From Protonemura montana (taxonomy: Eukaryota > Arthropoda > Insecta > Plecoptera > Nemouridae), in the NCBI GenBank assembly GCA_947568835.1, contig CANOQG010000007.1, forward strand, positions 3,658,001-3,722,000: 64,000 nucleotides of DNA, read 5' to 3'. The notes under the pieces are model-generated. The model had not been told where the DNA came from, made no database searches, and worked only from the letters and a program-made list of their open reading frames with translations. Of this stretch, positions 12,595 to 28,109 are shown piece after piece. A program made the translations under genes and the position numbers. Each line of letters starts with the position of its first letter. Position 1 is the first letter of the stretch.

Positions 12595-13922
12595 GGGCAG
12601 GACATGGGGCAGGACATGGGGCAGGAAATGGGGCAGGACATGGGACATGGGGCAGGACATGGAGCAGGACATGGGGCAGGACAAGGGGCAGGACATGGGG
12701 CAGGACATAGGGCAGGACATGGGGCAGGACATGGGGCAGGACATGGGGCAGGACATGGGACATGGGGCAAGACATGGGGCAGGACATAGGGCAGGACATG
12801 GGGCAGGACATGGGGCAGGACATGGGACAAGACATAGGGCAGGACATGGGGCATAACATGGGGCAGGACATGGGGCAGAACATGGGACATGGGGCAGGAC
12901 AGGGGGAGGACATGGAGCAGGACATGGGGCAGGACATGGGGCAGGACATGGGACAGGAAATAGGGCAGGACATAGGGCAGGACATGGGGCAGGACATGGG
13001 ACAGGACATATGGCAGGACATGGGGCAGGACATGTGGCAGGACATGGGGCAGGACATGGGACATGGGGCTGGACAGGGGAAGGACATGGAGCAGGACATG
13101 GGGCAGGACATGGGGCAGGACATGGGGCAGGACATGGGACAGGACATAGGGAAGGACATGGGGCAGGACATGGGGCAGGACATGGGACATGGGGCAAGAC
13201 ATGGGGCAGGACATGGAGCAGGACATGGGGCAGGACATGGGGCAGGACATAGGGCAGGACATGGGGCAGGACATGGGACAGGACATATGGCAGGACATGG
13301 GGCAGGACATGTGGCAGGACATGGGGCAGGACATGGGACATGGGGCTGGACAGGGGAAGGACATGGAGCAGGACATGGGGCAGGACATGGGGCAGGACAT
13401 GGGGCAGGACATGGGACAGGACATAGGGAAGGACAAGGGGCAGGACATGGGGCAGGACATGGGGCAGGACATGGGACATGGGGCAAGACATGGGGCAGGA
13501 CATGGGGCAGAACATGGGGCAGGACATGGGGCAGGACACGGGGCAGGACATGGGGCAGGACATGGGGCAGGAAATAGGACAGGACAAGGGGCAGGACATG
13601 AGGCAGGACATGGGACATGGGGCAGGACATGGGGCAGGACATGGGGCATGACATGGGGCAGGACATGGGACAGGACATGGGGCAGGACATGGGGCAGGAC
13701 ATGGGACATGGGGCAGGACATGGGGCAGGACATGGAGCAGGACATGGGACAGGACATAGGGCAGGACATGGGGCAGGACATAGGGCAGGACATGGGGCAG
13801 GACATGGGGCAGGACATGGGGCAGGACAAAGGGCAGGACATGGGGCAGGACATGAGGCAGGACATGGGACAGGACATGGGGCAGGACATGGGGCAGGACA
13901 TGGGACAGGACATAGGGCAGGA
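11331..13922 (+). repeat. X/Y1 hybrid unit, 2,592 bp (landmark lost)
   Basis: It starts as X, then near 12,594 switches into Y1 sequence with the 277-bp pair (T at 13070 and 13347) without an intervening CTAG landmark. The next unit is X, so the X-Y order is kept. The same hybrid recurs at 22408-24999. Confidence 0.82.
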
Positions 13923-15374
13923 CTAGGGGCAGGACATGGGGCAGGACATGGGGCAGGACATGGGACAGGACATGGGGCAGGACATGGGGCAGGACATGGG
14001 GCAGGACATGGGGCAGGAAATGGGGCAGGACATGGGACATGGGGCAGGACATGGAGCAGGACATGGAGAAGGACAAGGGGCAGGACATGGGGCAGGACAT
14101 AGGGCAGGACATGGGGCAGGACATGGGGCAGGACATGGGGCATGACATGGGACATGGGGCAAGACATGGGGCAGGACATAGGGCAGGACATGGGGCAGGA
14201 CATGGGGCAGGACATGGGACAAGACATAGGGCAGGACATGGGGCAGGACATGGGGCAGGACATGGGGCAGGACATGGGACATGGGGCAGGACAGGGGGAG
14301 GACATGGAGCAGGACATGGGGCAGGACATGGGGCAGGACATGGGACAGGACATAGGGAAGGACATGGGGCAGGACATGGGGCAGGACATGAGGCAGGACA
14401 TGGGGCAGGACATGGGGCAGGACATGGGGCAGGAAATGGGACAGGACAAAGGGCAGGACATGGGGCAGGACATGGGACATGGGGCAGGACATGGGGCAGG
14501 ACATGGGGCATGACATGGGGCAGGACATGGGACAGGACATGGGGCAGGACATGGGGCAGGACATGGGGCAGGACATGGGGCAGGACATGAGGCAGGACAT
14601 TGGACAGGACATGGGGCAAAACATGGGGCAGGACATGGGACAGGACATGGGACAGGACATGGGGCAGGACATGGGGCAGGACATGGGGCAGGACATGGGA
14701 CATAAGGCAGGACAGGGGGAGGACATGGAGCGGGACATGGGGCAGGACATGGGGCAGGACATGGAGCAGGATATGGGGCAGGAAATGGGGCAGGACATGG
14801 GACAGGACATAGGGCAGGACATGGGGCAGGCCATGAGGCAGGACATGGGGCAGGACATAAGACATAGGGCAGGACAGGGGGAGGACATGGAGCAGGACAT
14901 GGGGCTTTACATGGGGCAGGACATAAGACAGGACATAGGGCAGGACATGGGGCAGGACATGGGGCAGGACATGGGGCAGGACATGGGACATGGGGCAAGA
15001 CATGGGGCAGGACATGAGGCAGGACATGGGGCAGGACATGGGGCAGGACATGGGGCAGGACATGGGGTAGGACATGGGGCAGGAAATGGGACAGGACAAG
15101 GGGCAGGACATGGGGCAGGACATGGGACATGGGGCAGGACATGGGGCAGGACATGGGACATGGGGCAGGACATGGGGCAGGACATGGAGCAGGACATGGG
15201 ACAGGACATAGGGCAGGACATGGGGCAGGACATAGGGCAGGACATGGGGCAGGACATGGGGCAGGACATGGGGCAGGACATAGGGCAGGACATGGGGCAG
15301 GACATGAGGCAGGACATGGGACAGGACATGGGGCAGGACATGGGGCAGGACATGGGACAGGACATAGGGCAGGA
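13923..15374 (+). repeat. X unit, 1,452 bp
   Basis: Standard X unit. Markers shared only with 25000-26451 include ATGAGGCAGGAC near 14,388 and ATGGGGCTTTAC near 14,901, where other X units have ATGGGGCATTAC. Confidence 0.88.
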
Positions 15375-17032
15375 CTAGGGGCAGGACATGGGGCAGGACA
15401 TGGGGCAGGACATGGGACAGGACATGGGGCAGGACATGGGGCAGGACATGTGGCAGGACATGGGGCAGGACATGGGGCAGGACATGGGGCAGGAAATGGG
15501 GCAGGACATGGGACATGGGGCAGGACATGGAGCAGGACATGGGGCAGGACAAGGGGCAGGACATGGGGCAGGACATAGGGCAGGACATGGGGCAGGACAT
15601 GGGGCAGGACATGGGGCAGGACATGGGACATGGGGCAAGACATGGGGCAGGACATAGGGCAGGACATGGGGCAGGACATGGGGCAGGACATGGGACAAGA
15701 CATAGGGCAGGACATGGGGCAGGACATGGGGCAGGACATGGGGCAGGACATGGGACATGGGGCAGGACAGGGGGAGGACATGGAGCAGGACATGGGGCAG
15801 GACATGGGGCAGGACATGGGACAGGACATAGGGAAGGACATGGGGCAGGACATGGGGCAGGACATGGGGCAGGACATGGGACATGGGGCAAGACATGGGG
15901 CAGGACATGGGGCAGGACATAGGGCAGGACATGGGGCAGGACATGGGGCAGGAAATGGGACAGGACAAAGGGCAGGACATGGGGCAGGACATGGGGCAGG
16001 ACATGGGGCAGGACATAGGGCAGGACATGGGGCAGGACATGGGGCAGGACATGGAGCAGGACATGGGACATGACATGGGACAGGACATGGGGCAGGACAT
16101 GGGGCAGGACATGGGGCAGGACATGGGGCAGGACATGGGGCAGGACATAGGGCAGGACATGGGGTAGGACATGAGGCAGGACATGGGACAGGACATGGGG
16201 CAGGACATGGGGCAGGACATGGGACAGGACATAGGGCAGGACATGGGGCAGGACATGGGGCAAAACATGGGGCAGGACATGGGACAGGACATGGGGCAGG
16301 ACATGGGGCAGGACATGGGGCAGGACATAGGGAAGGACATGGGGCAGGACATGGGGCAGGACATGGGGCAGGACATGGGACATGGGGCAAGACATGGGGC
16401 AGGACATAGGGCAGAACATGGGGCAGGACATGGGGCAGGACATGGGACAGGACATAGGGAAGGACATGGGGCAGGACATGAGGCAGGACATGGGGCAGGA
16501 CATGGGACATGGGGCAAGACATGGGGCAGGACATGGGGCAGAACATGGGGCAGGACATGGGGCAGGACACGGGGCAGGACATGGGGCAGGACATGGGGCA
16601 GGAAATAGGACAGGACAAGGGGCAGGACATGAGGCAGGACATGGGACATGGGGCAGGACATGGGGCAGGACATGGGGCATGACATGGGGCAGGACATGGG
16701 ACAGGACATGGGGCAGGACATGGGGCAGGACATGGGACATGGGGCAGGACATGGGGCAGGACATGGAGCAGGACATGGGACAGGACATGGGGCAGGACAT
16801 GGGGCAGGACATGGGACATGGGGCAGGACATGGGGCAGGACATGGAGCAGGACATGGGACAGGACATAGGGCAGGACATGGGGCAGGACATAGGGCAGGA
16901 CATGGGGCAGGACATGGGGCAGGACATGGGGCAGGACATAGGGCAGGACATGGGGCAGGACATGAGGCAGGACATGGGACAGGACATGGGGCAGGACATG
17001 GGGCAGGACATGGGACAGGACATAGGGCAGGA
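15375..17032 (+). repeat. Y2 unit, 1,658 bp (standard length)
   Basis: Standard Y2 unit without the 277-bp pair. With the preceding X unit it forms the exact 3,110-bp XY dimer. Confidence 0.88.
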
Positions 17033-18484
17033 CTAGGGGCAGGACATGGGGCAGGACATGGGGCAGGACATGGGACAGGACATGGGGCAGGACATGGGGC
17101 AGGACATGGGGCAGGACATGGGGCAGGAAATGGGGCAGGACATGGGACATGGGGCAGGACATGGAGCAGGACATGGAGAAGGACAAGGGGCAGGACATGG
17201 GGCAGGACATAGGGCAGGACATGGGGCAGGACATGGGGCAGGACATGGGGCAGGACATGGGACATGGGGCAAGACATGGGGCAGGACATAGGGCAGGACA
17301 TGGGGCAGGACATGGGGCAGGACATTGGACAAGACATAGGGCAGGACATGGGGCAGGACATGGGGCAGGACATGGGGCAGGACATGGGACATGGGGCAGG
17401 ACAGGGGGAGGACATGGAGCAGGACATGGGGCAGGACATGGGGCAGGACATGGGACAGGACATAGGGAAGGACATGGGGCAGGACATGGGGCAGGACATG
17501 GGGCAGGACATGGGGCAGGACATGGGGCAGGACATGGGGCAGGAAATGGGACAGGACAAAGGGCAGGACATGGGGCAGGACATGGGACATGGGGCAGGAC
17601 ATGGGGCAGGACATGGGGCATGACATGGGGCAGGACATGGGACAGGACATGGGGCAGGACATGGGGCAGGACATGGGGCAGGACATGGGGCAGGACATGA
17701 GGCAGGACATTGGACAGGACTTGGGGCAAAACATGGGGCAGGACATGGGACAGGACATGGGACAGGACATGGGGCAGGACATGGGGCAGGACATGGGGCA
17801 GGACATGGGACATGAGGCAGGACAGGGGGAGGACATGGAGCGGGACATGGGGCAGGACATGGGGCAGGACATGGAGCAGGATATGGGGCAGGAAATGGGG
17901 CAGGACATGGGACAGGACATAGGGCAGGACATGGGGCAGGCCATGAGGCAGGACATGGGGCAGGACATAAGACATAGGGCAGGACAGGGGGAGGACATGG
18001 AGCAGGACATGGGGCATTACATGGGGCAGGACATAAGACAGGACATAGGGCAGGACATGGGGCAGGACATGGGGCAGGACATGGGGCAGGACATGGGACA
18101 TGGGGCAAGACATGGGGCAGGACATGAGGCAGGACATGGGGCAGGACATGAGGCAGGACATGGGGCAGGACATGGGGTAGGACATGGGGCAGGAAATGGG
18201 ACAGGACAAGGGGCAGGACATGGGGCAGGACATGGGACATGGGGCAGGACATGGGGCAGGACATGGGACATGGGGCAGGACATGGGGCAGGACATGGAGC
18301 AGGACATGGGACAGGACATAGGGCAGGACATGGGGCAGGACATAGGGCAGGACATGGGGCAGGACATGGGGCAGGACATGGGGCAGGACATAGGGCAGGA
18401 CATGGGGCAGGACATGAGGCAGGACATGGGACAGGACATGGGGCAGGACATGGGGCAGGACATGGGACAGGACATAGGGCAGGA
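17033..18484 (+). repeat. X unit, 1,452 bp
   Basis: X unit with ATTGGACAAGAC near 17,324 and an unusual ttgg (for atgg) in the ATGGGGCAAAAC monomer near 17,720; the latter is shared with 28110-29562. Confidence 0.87.
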
Positions 18485-20178
18485 CTAGGGGCAGGACATG
18501 GGGCAGGACATGGGGCAGGACATGGGACAGGACATGGGGCAGGACATGGGGCAGGACATGTGGCAGGACATGGGGCAGGACATGGGGCAGGACATAGGGG
18601 AGGAAATGGGGCAGGACATGGGACATGGGGCAGGACATGGAGCAGGACATGGGGCAGGACAAGGGGCAGGATATGGGGCAGGACATAGGGCAGGACATGG
18701 GGCAGGACATGGGGCAGGACATGGGGCAGGACATGGGACATGGGGCAAGACATGGGGCAGAACATAGGGCAGGACATGGGGCAGGACATGGGGCAGGACA
18801 TGGGACAAGACATAGGGCAGGACATGGGGCAGGACATGGGGCAGGACATGGGGCAGGACATGGGACAGGACATAGGGAAGGACATGGGGCAGGACATGGG
18901 GCAGGACATGGGGCAGGACATGGGACATGGGGCAAGACATGGGGCAGGACATGGGGCAGGACATAGGGCAGGACATGGGGCAGGACATGGGGCAGGACAT
19001 GGGGCAGGACATGGGACATGGGGCAAGACATGGGGCAGGACATAGGGCAGGACATGGGGCAGGACATGGGGCAGGACATGGGACAAGACATAGGGCAGGA
19101 CATGGGGCATAACATGGGGCAGGACATGGGGCAGAACATGGGACATGGGGCAGGACAGGGGGAGGACATGGAGCAGGACATGGGGCAGGACATGGGGCAG
19201 GACATGGGACAGGAAATAGGGCAGGACATAGGGCAGGACATGGGGCAGGACATGGGACAGGACATATGGCAGGACATGGGGCAGGACATGTGGCAGGACA
19301 TGGGGCAGGATATGGGACATGGGGCTGGACAGGGGAAGGACATGGAGCAGGACATGGGGCAGGACATGGGGCAGGACATGGGGCAGGACATGGGACAGGA
19401 CATAGGGAAGGACATGGGGCAGGACATGGGGCAGGACATGGGACATGGGGCAAGACATGGGGCAGGACATGGAGCAGGACATGGGGCAGGACATGGGGCA
19501 GGACATAGGGCAGGACATGGGGCAGGACATGGGACAGGACATATGGCAGGACATGGGGCAGGACATGTGGCAGGACATGGGGCAGGACATGGGACATGGG
19601 GCTGGACAGGGGAAGGACATGGAGCAGGACATGGGGCAGGACATGGGGCAGGACATGGGGCAGGACATGGGACAGGACATAGGGAAGGACAAGGGGCAGG
19701 ACATGGGGCAGGACATGGGGCAGGACATGGGACATGGGGCAAGACATGGGGCAGGACATGGGGCAGAACATGGGGCAGGACATGGGGCAGGACACGGGGC
19801 AGGACATGGGGCAGGACATGGGGCAGGAAATAGGACAGGACAAGGGGCAGGACATGAGGCAGGACATGGGACATGGGGCAGGACATGGGGCAGGACATGG
19901 GGCATGACATGGGGCAGGACATGGGACAGGACATGGGGCAGGACATGGGGCAGGACATGGGACATGGGGCAGGACATGGGGCAGGACATGGAGCAGGACA
20001 TGGGACAGGACATAGGGCAGGACATGGGGCAGGACATAGGGCAGGACATGGGGCAGGACATGGGGCAGGACATGGGGCAGGACAAAGGGCAGGACATGGG
20101 GCAGGACATGAGGCAGGACATGGGACAGGACATGGGGCAGGACATGGGGCAGGACATGGGACAGGACATAGGGCAGGA
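18485..20178 (+). repeat. Y2/Y1 hybrid unit, 1,694 bp
   Basis: The first part carries ATAGGGGAGGAA near 18,593, shared with 29563, 35819 and 42563. The second part is Y1-like with the 277-bp pair (T at 19326 and 19603). ATATGG variants near 18,671 and 19,311 are shared with the copy at 29563. Confidence 0.8.
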
Positions 20179-22407
20179 CTAGGGGCAGGACATGGGGCAG
20201 GACATGGGGCAGGACATGGGACAGGACATGGGGCAGGACATGGGGCAGGACATGGGGCAGGACATGGGGCAGGAAATGGGGCAGGACATGGGACATGGGG
20301 CAGGACATGGAGCAGGACATGGAGAAGGACAAGGGGCAGGACATGGGGCAGGACATAGGGCAGGACATGGGGCAGGACATGGGGCAGGACATGGGGCATG
20401 ACATGGGACATGGGGCAAGACATGGGGCAGGACATAGGGCAGGACATGGGGCAGGACATGGGGCAGGACATGGGACAAGACATAGGGCAGGACATGGGGC
20501 AGGACATGGGGCAGGACATGGGGCAGGACATGGGACATGGGGCAGGACAGGGGGAGGACATGGAGCAGGACATGGGGCAGGACATGGGGCAGGACATGGG
20601 ACAGGACATAGGGAAGGACATGGGGCAGGACATGGGGCAGGACATGGGGCAGGACATGGGGCAGGACATGGGGCAGGACATGGGGCAGGAAATGGGACAG
20701 GACAAAGGGCAGGACATGGGGCAGGACATGGGACATGGGGCAGGACATGGGGCAGGACATGGGGCATGACATGGGGCAGGACATGGGACAGGACATGGGG
20801 CAGGACATGGGGCAGGACATGGGGCAGGACATGGGGCAGGACATGAGGCAGGACATTGGACAGGACATGGGGCAAAACATGGGGCAGGACATGGGACAGG
20901 ACATGGGACAGGACATGGGGCAGGACATGGGGCAGGACATGGGGCAGGACATGGGACATGAGGCAGGACAGGGGGAGGACATGGAGCGGGACATGGGGCA
21001 GGACATGGGGCAGGACATGGGGCAGGACATGGGACAGGACATGGGGCAGGACATGGGGCAGGACATGTGGCAGGACATGGGGCAGGACATGGGGCAGGAC
21101 ATGGGGCAGGAAATGGGGCAGGACATGGGACATGGGGCAGGACATGGAGCAGGACATGGGGCAGGACAAGGGGCAGGACATGGGGCAGGACATAGGGCAG
21201 GACATGGGGCAGGACATGGGGCAGGACATGGGGCAGGACATGGGACATGGGGCAAGACATGGGGCAGGACATAGGGCAGGACATGGGGCAGGACATGGGG
21301 CAGGACATGGGACAAGACATAGGGCAGGACATGGGGCATAACATGGGGCAGGACATGGGGCAGAACATGGGACATGGGGCAGGACAGGGGGAGGACATGG
21401 AGCAGGACATGGGGCAGGACATGGGGCAGGACATGGGACAGGAAATAGGGCAGGACATAGGGCAGGACATGGGGCAGGACATGGGACAGGACATATGGCA
21501 GGACATGGGGCAGGACATGTGGCAGGACATGGGGCAGGACATGGGACATGGGGCTGGACAGGGGAAGGACATGGAGCAGGACATGGGGCAGGACATGGGG
21601 CAGGACATGGGGCAGGACATGGGACAGGACATAGGGAAGGACATGGGGCAGGACATGGGGCAGGACATGGGACATGGGGCAAGACATGGGGCAGGACATG
21701 GAGCAGGACATGGGGCAGGACATGGGGCAGGACATAGGGCAGGACATGGGGCAGGACATGGGACAGGACATATGGCAGGACATGGGGCAGGACATGTGGC
21801 AGGACATGGGGCAGGACATGGGACATGGGGCTGGACAGGGGAAGGACATGGAGCAGGACATGGGGCAGGACATGGGGCAGGACATGGGGCAGGACATGGG
21901 ACAGGACATAGGGAAGGACAAGGGGCAGGACATGGGGCAGGACATGGGGCAGGACATGGGACATGGGGCAAGACATGGGGCAGGACATGGGGCAGAACAT
22001 GGGGCAGGACATGGGGCAGGACACGGGGCAGGACATGGGGCAGGACATGGGGCAGGAAATAGGACAGGACAAGGGGCAGGACATGAGGCAGGACATGGGA
22101 CATGGGGCAGGACATGGGGCAGGACATGGGGCATGACATGGGGCAGGACATGGGACAGGACATGGGGCAGGACATGGGGCAGGACATGGGACATGGGGCA
22201 GGACATGGGGCAGGACATGGAGCAGGACATGGGACAGGACATAGGGCAGGACATGGGGCAGGACATAGGGCAGGACATGGGGCAGGACATGGGGCAGGAC
22301 ATGGGGCAGGACAAAGGGCAGGACATGGGGCAGGACATGAGGCAGGACATGGGACAGGACATGGGGCAGGACATGGGGCAGGACATGGGACAGGACATAG
22401 GGCAGGA
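20179..22407 (+). repeat. X/Y1 hybrid unit, 2,229 bp, at the 11-kb duplication junction
   Basis: About 816 bp of X sequence joins Y1 sequence at about 20,995-21,031. The downstream part equals 9,918-11,330 shifted by 11,077. This is the breakpoint between the two 11-kb copies. The 277-bp pair has its T at 21555 and 21832. Confidence 0.85.
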
Positions 22408-24999
22408 CTAGGGGCAGGACATGGGGCAGGACATGGGGCAGGACATGGGACAGGACATGGGGCAGGACATGGGGCAGGACATGGGGCAGGACATGGGGCA
22501 GGAAATGGGGCAGGACATGGGACATGGGGCAGGACATGGAGCAGGACATGGAGAAGGACAAGGGGCAGGACATGGGGCAGGACATAGGGCAGGACATGGG
22601 GCAGGACATGGGGCAGGACATGGGGCATGACATGGGACATGGGGCAAGACATGGGGCAGGACATAGGGCAGGACATGGGGCAGGACATGGGGCAGGACAT
22701 GGGACAAGACATAGGGCAGGACATGGGGCAGGACATGGGGCAGGACATGGGGCAGGACATGGGACATGGGGCAGGACAGGGGGAGGACATGGAGCAGGAC
22801 ATGGGGCAGGACATGGGGCAGGACATGGGACAGGACATAGGGAAGGACATGGGGCAGGACATGGGGCAGGACATGGGGCAGGACATGGGGCAGGACATGG
22901 GGCAGGACATGGGGCAGGAAATGGGACAGGACAAAGGGCAGGACATGGGGCAGGACATGGGACATGGGGCAGGACATGGGGCAGGACATGGGGCATGACA
23001 TGGGGCAGGACATGGGACAGGACATGGGGCAGGACATGGGGCAGGACATGGGGCAGGACATGGGGCAGGACATGAGGCAGGACATTGGACAGGACATGGG
23101 GCAAAACATGGGGCAGGACATGGGACAGGACATGGGACAGGACATGGGGCAGGACATGGGGCAGGACATGGGGCAGGACATGGGACATAAGGCAGGACAG
23201 GGGGAGGACATGGAGCGGGACATGGGGCAGGACATGGGGCAGGACATGGAGCAGGATATGGGGCAGGAAATGGGGCAGGACATGGGACAGGACATAGGGC
23301 AGGACATGGGGCAGGCCATGAGGCAGGACATGGGGCAGGACATAAGACATAGGGCAGGACAGGGGGAGGACATGGAGCAGGACATGGGGCATTACATGGG
23401 GCAGGACATAAGACAGGACATAGGGCAGGACATGGGGCAGGACATGGGGCAGGACATGGGGCAGGACATGGGACATGGGGCAAGACATGGGGCAGGACAT
23501 GAGGCAGGACATGGGGCAGGACATGGGGCAGGACATGGGGCAGGACATGGGGTAGGACATGGGGCAGGAAATGGGACAGGACAAGGGGCAGGACATGGGG
23601 CAGGACATGGGACATGGGGCAGGACATGGGGCAGGACATGGGACATGGGGCAGGACATGGGGCAGGACATGGGGCAGGACATGGGGCAGGACATGGGGCA
23701 GGAAATGGGGCAGGACATGGGACATGGGGCAGGACATGGAGCAGGACATGGGGCAGGACAAGGGGCAGGACATGGGGCAGGACATAGGGCAGGACATGGG
23801 GCAGGACATGGGGCAGGACATGGGGCAGGACATGGGACATGGGGCAAGACATGGGGCAGGACATAGGGCAGGACATGGGGCAGGACATGGGGCAGGACAT
23901 GGGACAAGACATAGGGCAGGACATGGGGCATAACATGGGGCAGGACATGGGGCAGAACATGGGACATGGGGCAGGACAGGGGGAGGACATGGAGCAGGAC
24001 ATGGGGCAGGACATGGGGCAGGACATGGGACAGGAAATAGGGCAGGACATAGGGCAGGACATGGGGCAGGACATGGGACAGGACATATGGCAGGACATGG
24101 GGCAGGACATGTGGCAGGACATGGGGCAGGACATGGGACATGGGGCTGGACAGGGGAAGGACATGGAGCAGGACATGGGGCAGGACATGGGGCAGGACAT
24201 GGGGCAGGACATGGGACAGGACATAGGGAAGGACATGGGGCAGGACATGGGGCAGGACATGGGACATGGGGCAAGACATGGGGCAGGACATGGAGCAGGA
24301 CATGGGGCAGGACATGGGGCAGGACATAGGGCAGGACATGGGGCAGGACATGGGACAGGACATATGGCAGGACATGGGGCAGGACATGTGGCAGGACATG
24401 GGGCAGGACATGGGACATGGGGCTGGACAGGGGAAGGACATGGAGCAGGACATGGGGCAGGACATGGGGCAGGACATGGGGCAGGACATGGGACAGGACA
24501 TAGGGAAGGACAAGGGGCAGGACATGGGGCAGGACATGGGGCAGGACATGGGACATGGGGCAAGACATGGGGCAGGACATGGGGCAGAACATGGGGCAGG
24601 ACATGGGGCAGGACACGGGGCAGGACATGGGGCAGGACATGGGGCAGGAAATAGGACAGGACAAGGGGCAGGACATGAGGCAGGACATGGGACATGGGGC
24701 AGGACATGGGGCAGGACATGGGGCATGACATGGGGCAGGACATGGGACAGGACATGGGGCAGGACATGGGGCAGGACATGGGACATGGGGCAGGACATGG
24801 GGCAGGACATGGAGCAGGACATGGGACAGGACATAGGGCAGGACATGGGGCAGGACATAGGGCAGGACATGGGGCAGGACATGGGGCAGGACATGGGGCA
24901 GGACAAAGGGCAGGACATGGGGCAGGACATGAGGCAGGACATGGGACAGGACATGGGGCAGGACATGGGGCAGGACATGGGACAGGACATAGGGCAGGA
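22408..24999 (+). repeat. X/Y1 hybrid unit, 2,592 bp
   Basis: Copy of 11331-13922 at offset 11,077, including the internal X-to-Y1 switch and the 277-bp pair (T at 24147 and 24424). Confidence 0.86.
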
Positions 25000-26451
25000 C
25001 TAGGGGCAGGACATGGGGCAGGACATGGGGCAGGACATGGGACAGGACATGGGGCAGGACATGGGGCAGGACATGGGGCAGGACATGGGGCAGGAAATGG
25101 GGCAGGACATGGGACATGGGGCAGGACATGGAGCAGGACATGGAGAAGGACAAGGGGCAGGACATGGGGCAGGACATAGGGCAGGACATGGGGCAGGACA
25201 TGGGGCAGGACATGGGGCATGACATGGGACATGGGGCAAGACATGGGGCAGGACATAGGGCAGGACATGGGGCAGGACATGGGGCAGGACATGGGACAAG
25301 ACATAGGGCAGGACATGGGGCAGGACATGGGGCAGGACATGGGGCAGGACATGGGACATGGGGCAGGACAGGGGGAGGACATGGAGCAGGACATGGGGCA
25401 GGACATGGGGCAGGACATGGGACAGGACATAGGGAAGGACATGGGGCAGGACATGGGGCAGGACATGAGGCAGGACATGGGGCAGGACATGGGGCAGGAC
25501 ATGGGGCAGGAAATGGGACAGGACAAAGGGCAGGACATGGGGCAGGACATGGGACATGGGGCAGGACATGGGGCAGGACATGGGGCATGACATGGGGCAG
25601 GACATGGGACAGGACATGGGGCAGGACATGGGGCAGGACATGGGGCAGGACATGGGGCAGGACATGAGGCAGGACATTGGACAGGACATGGGGCAAAACA
25701 TGGGGCAGGACATGGGACAGGACATGGGACAGGACATGGGGCAGGACATGGGGCAGGACATGGGGCAGGACATGGGACATAAGGCAGGACAGGGGGAGGA
25801 CATGGAGCGGGACATGGGGCAGGACATGGGGCAGGACATGGAGCAGGATATGGGGCAGGAAATGGGGCAGGACATGGGACAGGACATAGGGCAGGACATG
25901 GGGCAGGCCATGAGGCAGGACATGGGGCAGGACATAAGACATAGGGCAGGACAGGGGGAGGACATGGAGCAGGACATGGGGCTTTACATGGGGCAGGACA
26001 TAAGACAGGACATAGGGCAGGACATGGGGCAGGACATGGGGCAGGACATGGGGCAGGACATGGGACATGGGGCAAGACATGGGGCAGGACATGAGGCAGG
26101 ACATGGGGCAGGACATGGGGCAGGACATGGGGCAGGACATGGGGTAGGACATGGGGCAGGAAATGGGACAGGACAAGGGGCAGGACATGGGGCAGGACAT
26201 GGGACATGGGGCAGGACATGGGGCAGGACATGGGACATGGGGCAGGACATGGGGCAGGACATGGAGCAGGACATGGGACAGGACATAGGGCAGGACATGG
26301 GGCAGGACATAGGGCAGGACATGGGGCAGGACATGGGGCAGGACATGGGGCAGGACATAGGGCAGGACATGGGGCAGGACATGAGGCAGGACATGGGACA
26401 GGACATGGGGCAGGACATGGGGCAGGACATGGGACAGGACATAGGGCAGGA
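25000..26451 (+). repeat. X unit, 1,452 bp
   Basis: Copy of 13923-15374, sharing its private ATGAGG and CTTTAC variants. Confidence 0.88.
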
Positions 26452-28109
26452 CTAGGGGCAGGACATGGGGCAGGACATGGGGCAGGACATGGGACAGGAC
26501 ATGGGGCAGGACATGGGGCAGGACATGTGGCAGGACATGGGGCAGGACATGGGGCAGGACATGGGGCAGGAAATGGGGCAGGACATGGGACATGGGGCAG
26601 GACATGGAGCAGGACATGGGGCAGGACAAGGGGCAGGACATGGGGCAGGACATAGGGCAGGACATGGGGCAGGACATGGGGCAGGACATGGGGCAGGACA
26701 TGGGACATGGGGCAAGACATGGGGCAGGACATAGGGCAGGACATGGGGCAGGACATGGGGCAGGACATGGGACAAGACATAGGGCAGGACATGGGGCAGG
26801 ACATGGGGCAGGACATGGGGCAGGACATGGGACATGGGGCAGGACAGGGGGAGGACATGGAGCAGGACATGGGGCAGGACATGGGGCAGGACATGGGACA
26901 GGACATAGGGAAGGACATGGGGCAGGACATGGGGCAGGACATGGGGCAGGACATGGGACATGGGGCAAGACATGGGGCAGGACATGGGGCAGGACATAGG
27001 GCAGGACATGGGGCAGGACATGGGGCAGGAAATGGGACAGGACAAAGGGCAGGACATGGGGCAGGACATGGGGCAGGACATGGGGCAGGACATAGGGCAG
27101 GACATGGGGCAGGACATGGGGCAGGACATGGAGCAGGACATGGGACATGACATGGGACAGGACATGGGGCAGGACATGGGGCAGGACATGGGGCAGGACA
27201 TGGGGCAGGACATGGGGCAGGACATAGGGCAGGACATGGGGTAGGACATGAGGCAGGACATGGGACAGGACATGGGGCAGGACATGGGGCAGGACATGGG
27301 ACAGGACATAGGGCAGGACATGGGGCAGGACATGGGGCAAAACATGGGGCAGGACATGGGACAGGACATGGGGCAGGACATGGGGCAGGACATGGGGCAG
27401 GACATAGGGAAGGACATGGGGCAGGACATGGGGCAGGACATGGGGCAGGACATGGGACATGGGGCAAGACATGGGGCAGGACATAGGGCAGAACATGGGG
27501 CAGGACATGGGGCAGGACATGGGACAGGACATAGGGAAGGACATGGGGCAGGACATGAGGCAGGACATGGGGCAGGACATGGGACATGGGGCAAGACATG
27601 GGGCAGGACATGGGGCAGAACATGGGGCAGGACATGGGGCAGGACACGGGGCAGGACATGGGGCAGGACATGGGGCAGGAAATAGGACAGGACAAGGGGC
27701 AGGACATGAGGCAGGACATGGGACATGGGGCAGGACATGGGGCAGGACATGGGGCATGACATGGGGCAGGACATGGGACAGGACATGGGGCAGGACATGG
27801 GGCAGGACATGGGACATGGGGCAGGACATGGGGCAGGACATGGAGCAGGACATGGGACAGGACATGGGGCAGGACATGGGGCAGGACATGGGACATGGGG
27901 CAGGACATGGGGCAGGACATGGAGCAGGACATGGGACAGGACATAGGGCAGGACATGGGGCAGGACATAGGGCAGGACATGGGGCAGGACATGGGGCAGG
28001 ACATGGGGCAGGACATAGGGCAGGACATGGGGCAGGACATGAGGCAGGACATGGGACAGGACATGGGGCAGGACATGGGGCAGGACATGGGACAGGACAT
28101 AGGGCAGGA
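26452..28109 (+). repeat. Y2 unit, 1,658 bp
   Basis: Copy of 15375-17032 at offset 11,077. No difference was seen when the translated frames were compared. Confidence 0.88.

Larger units (their letters stand above)
9918..20994 (+). repeat. 11-kb tandem duplication, copy 1
   Basis: About 11,077 bp spanning Y1, X/Y1, X, Y2, X, Y2/Y1 and the first part of an X unit. Variant monomers and unit lengths match copy 2 one for one. The right boundary is known only to about 40 bp because the junction falls within consensus monomers. Confidence 0.9.
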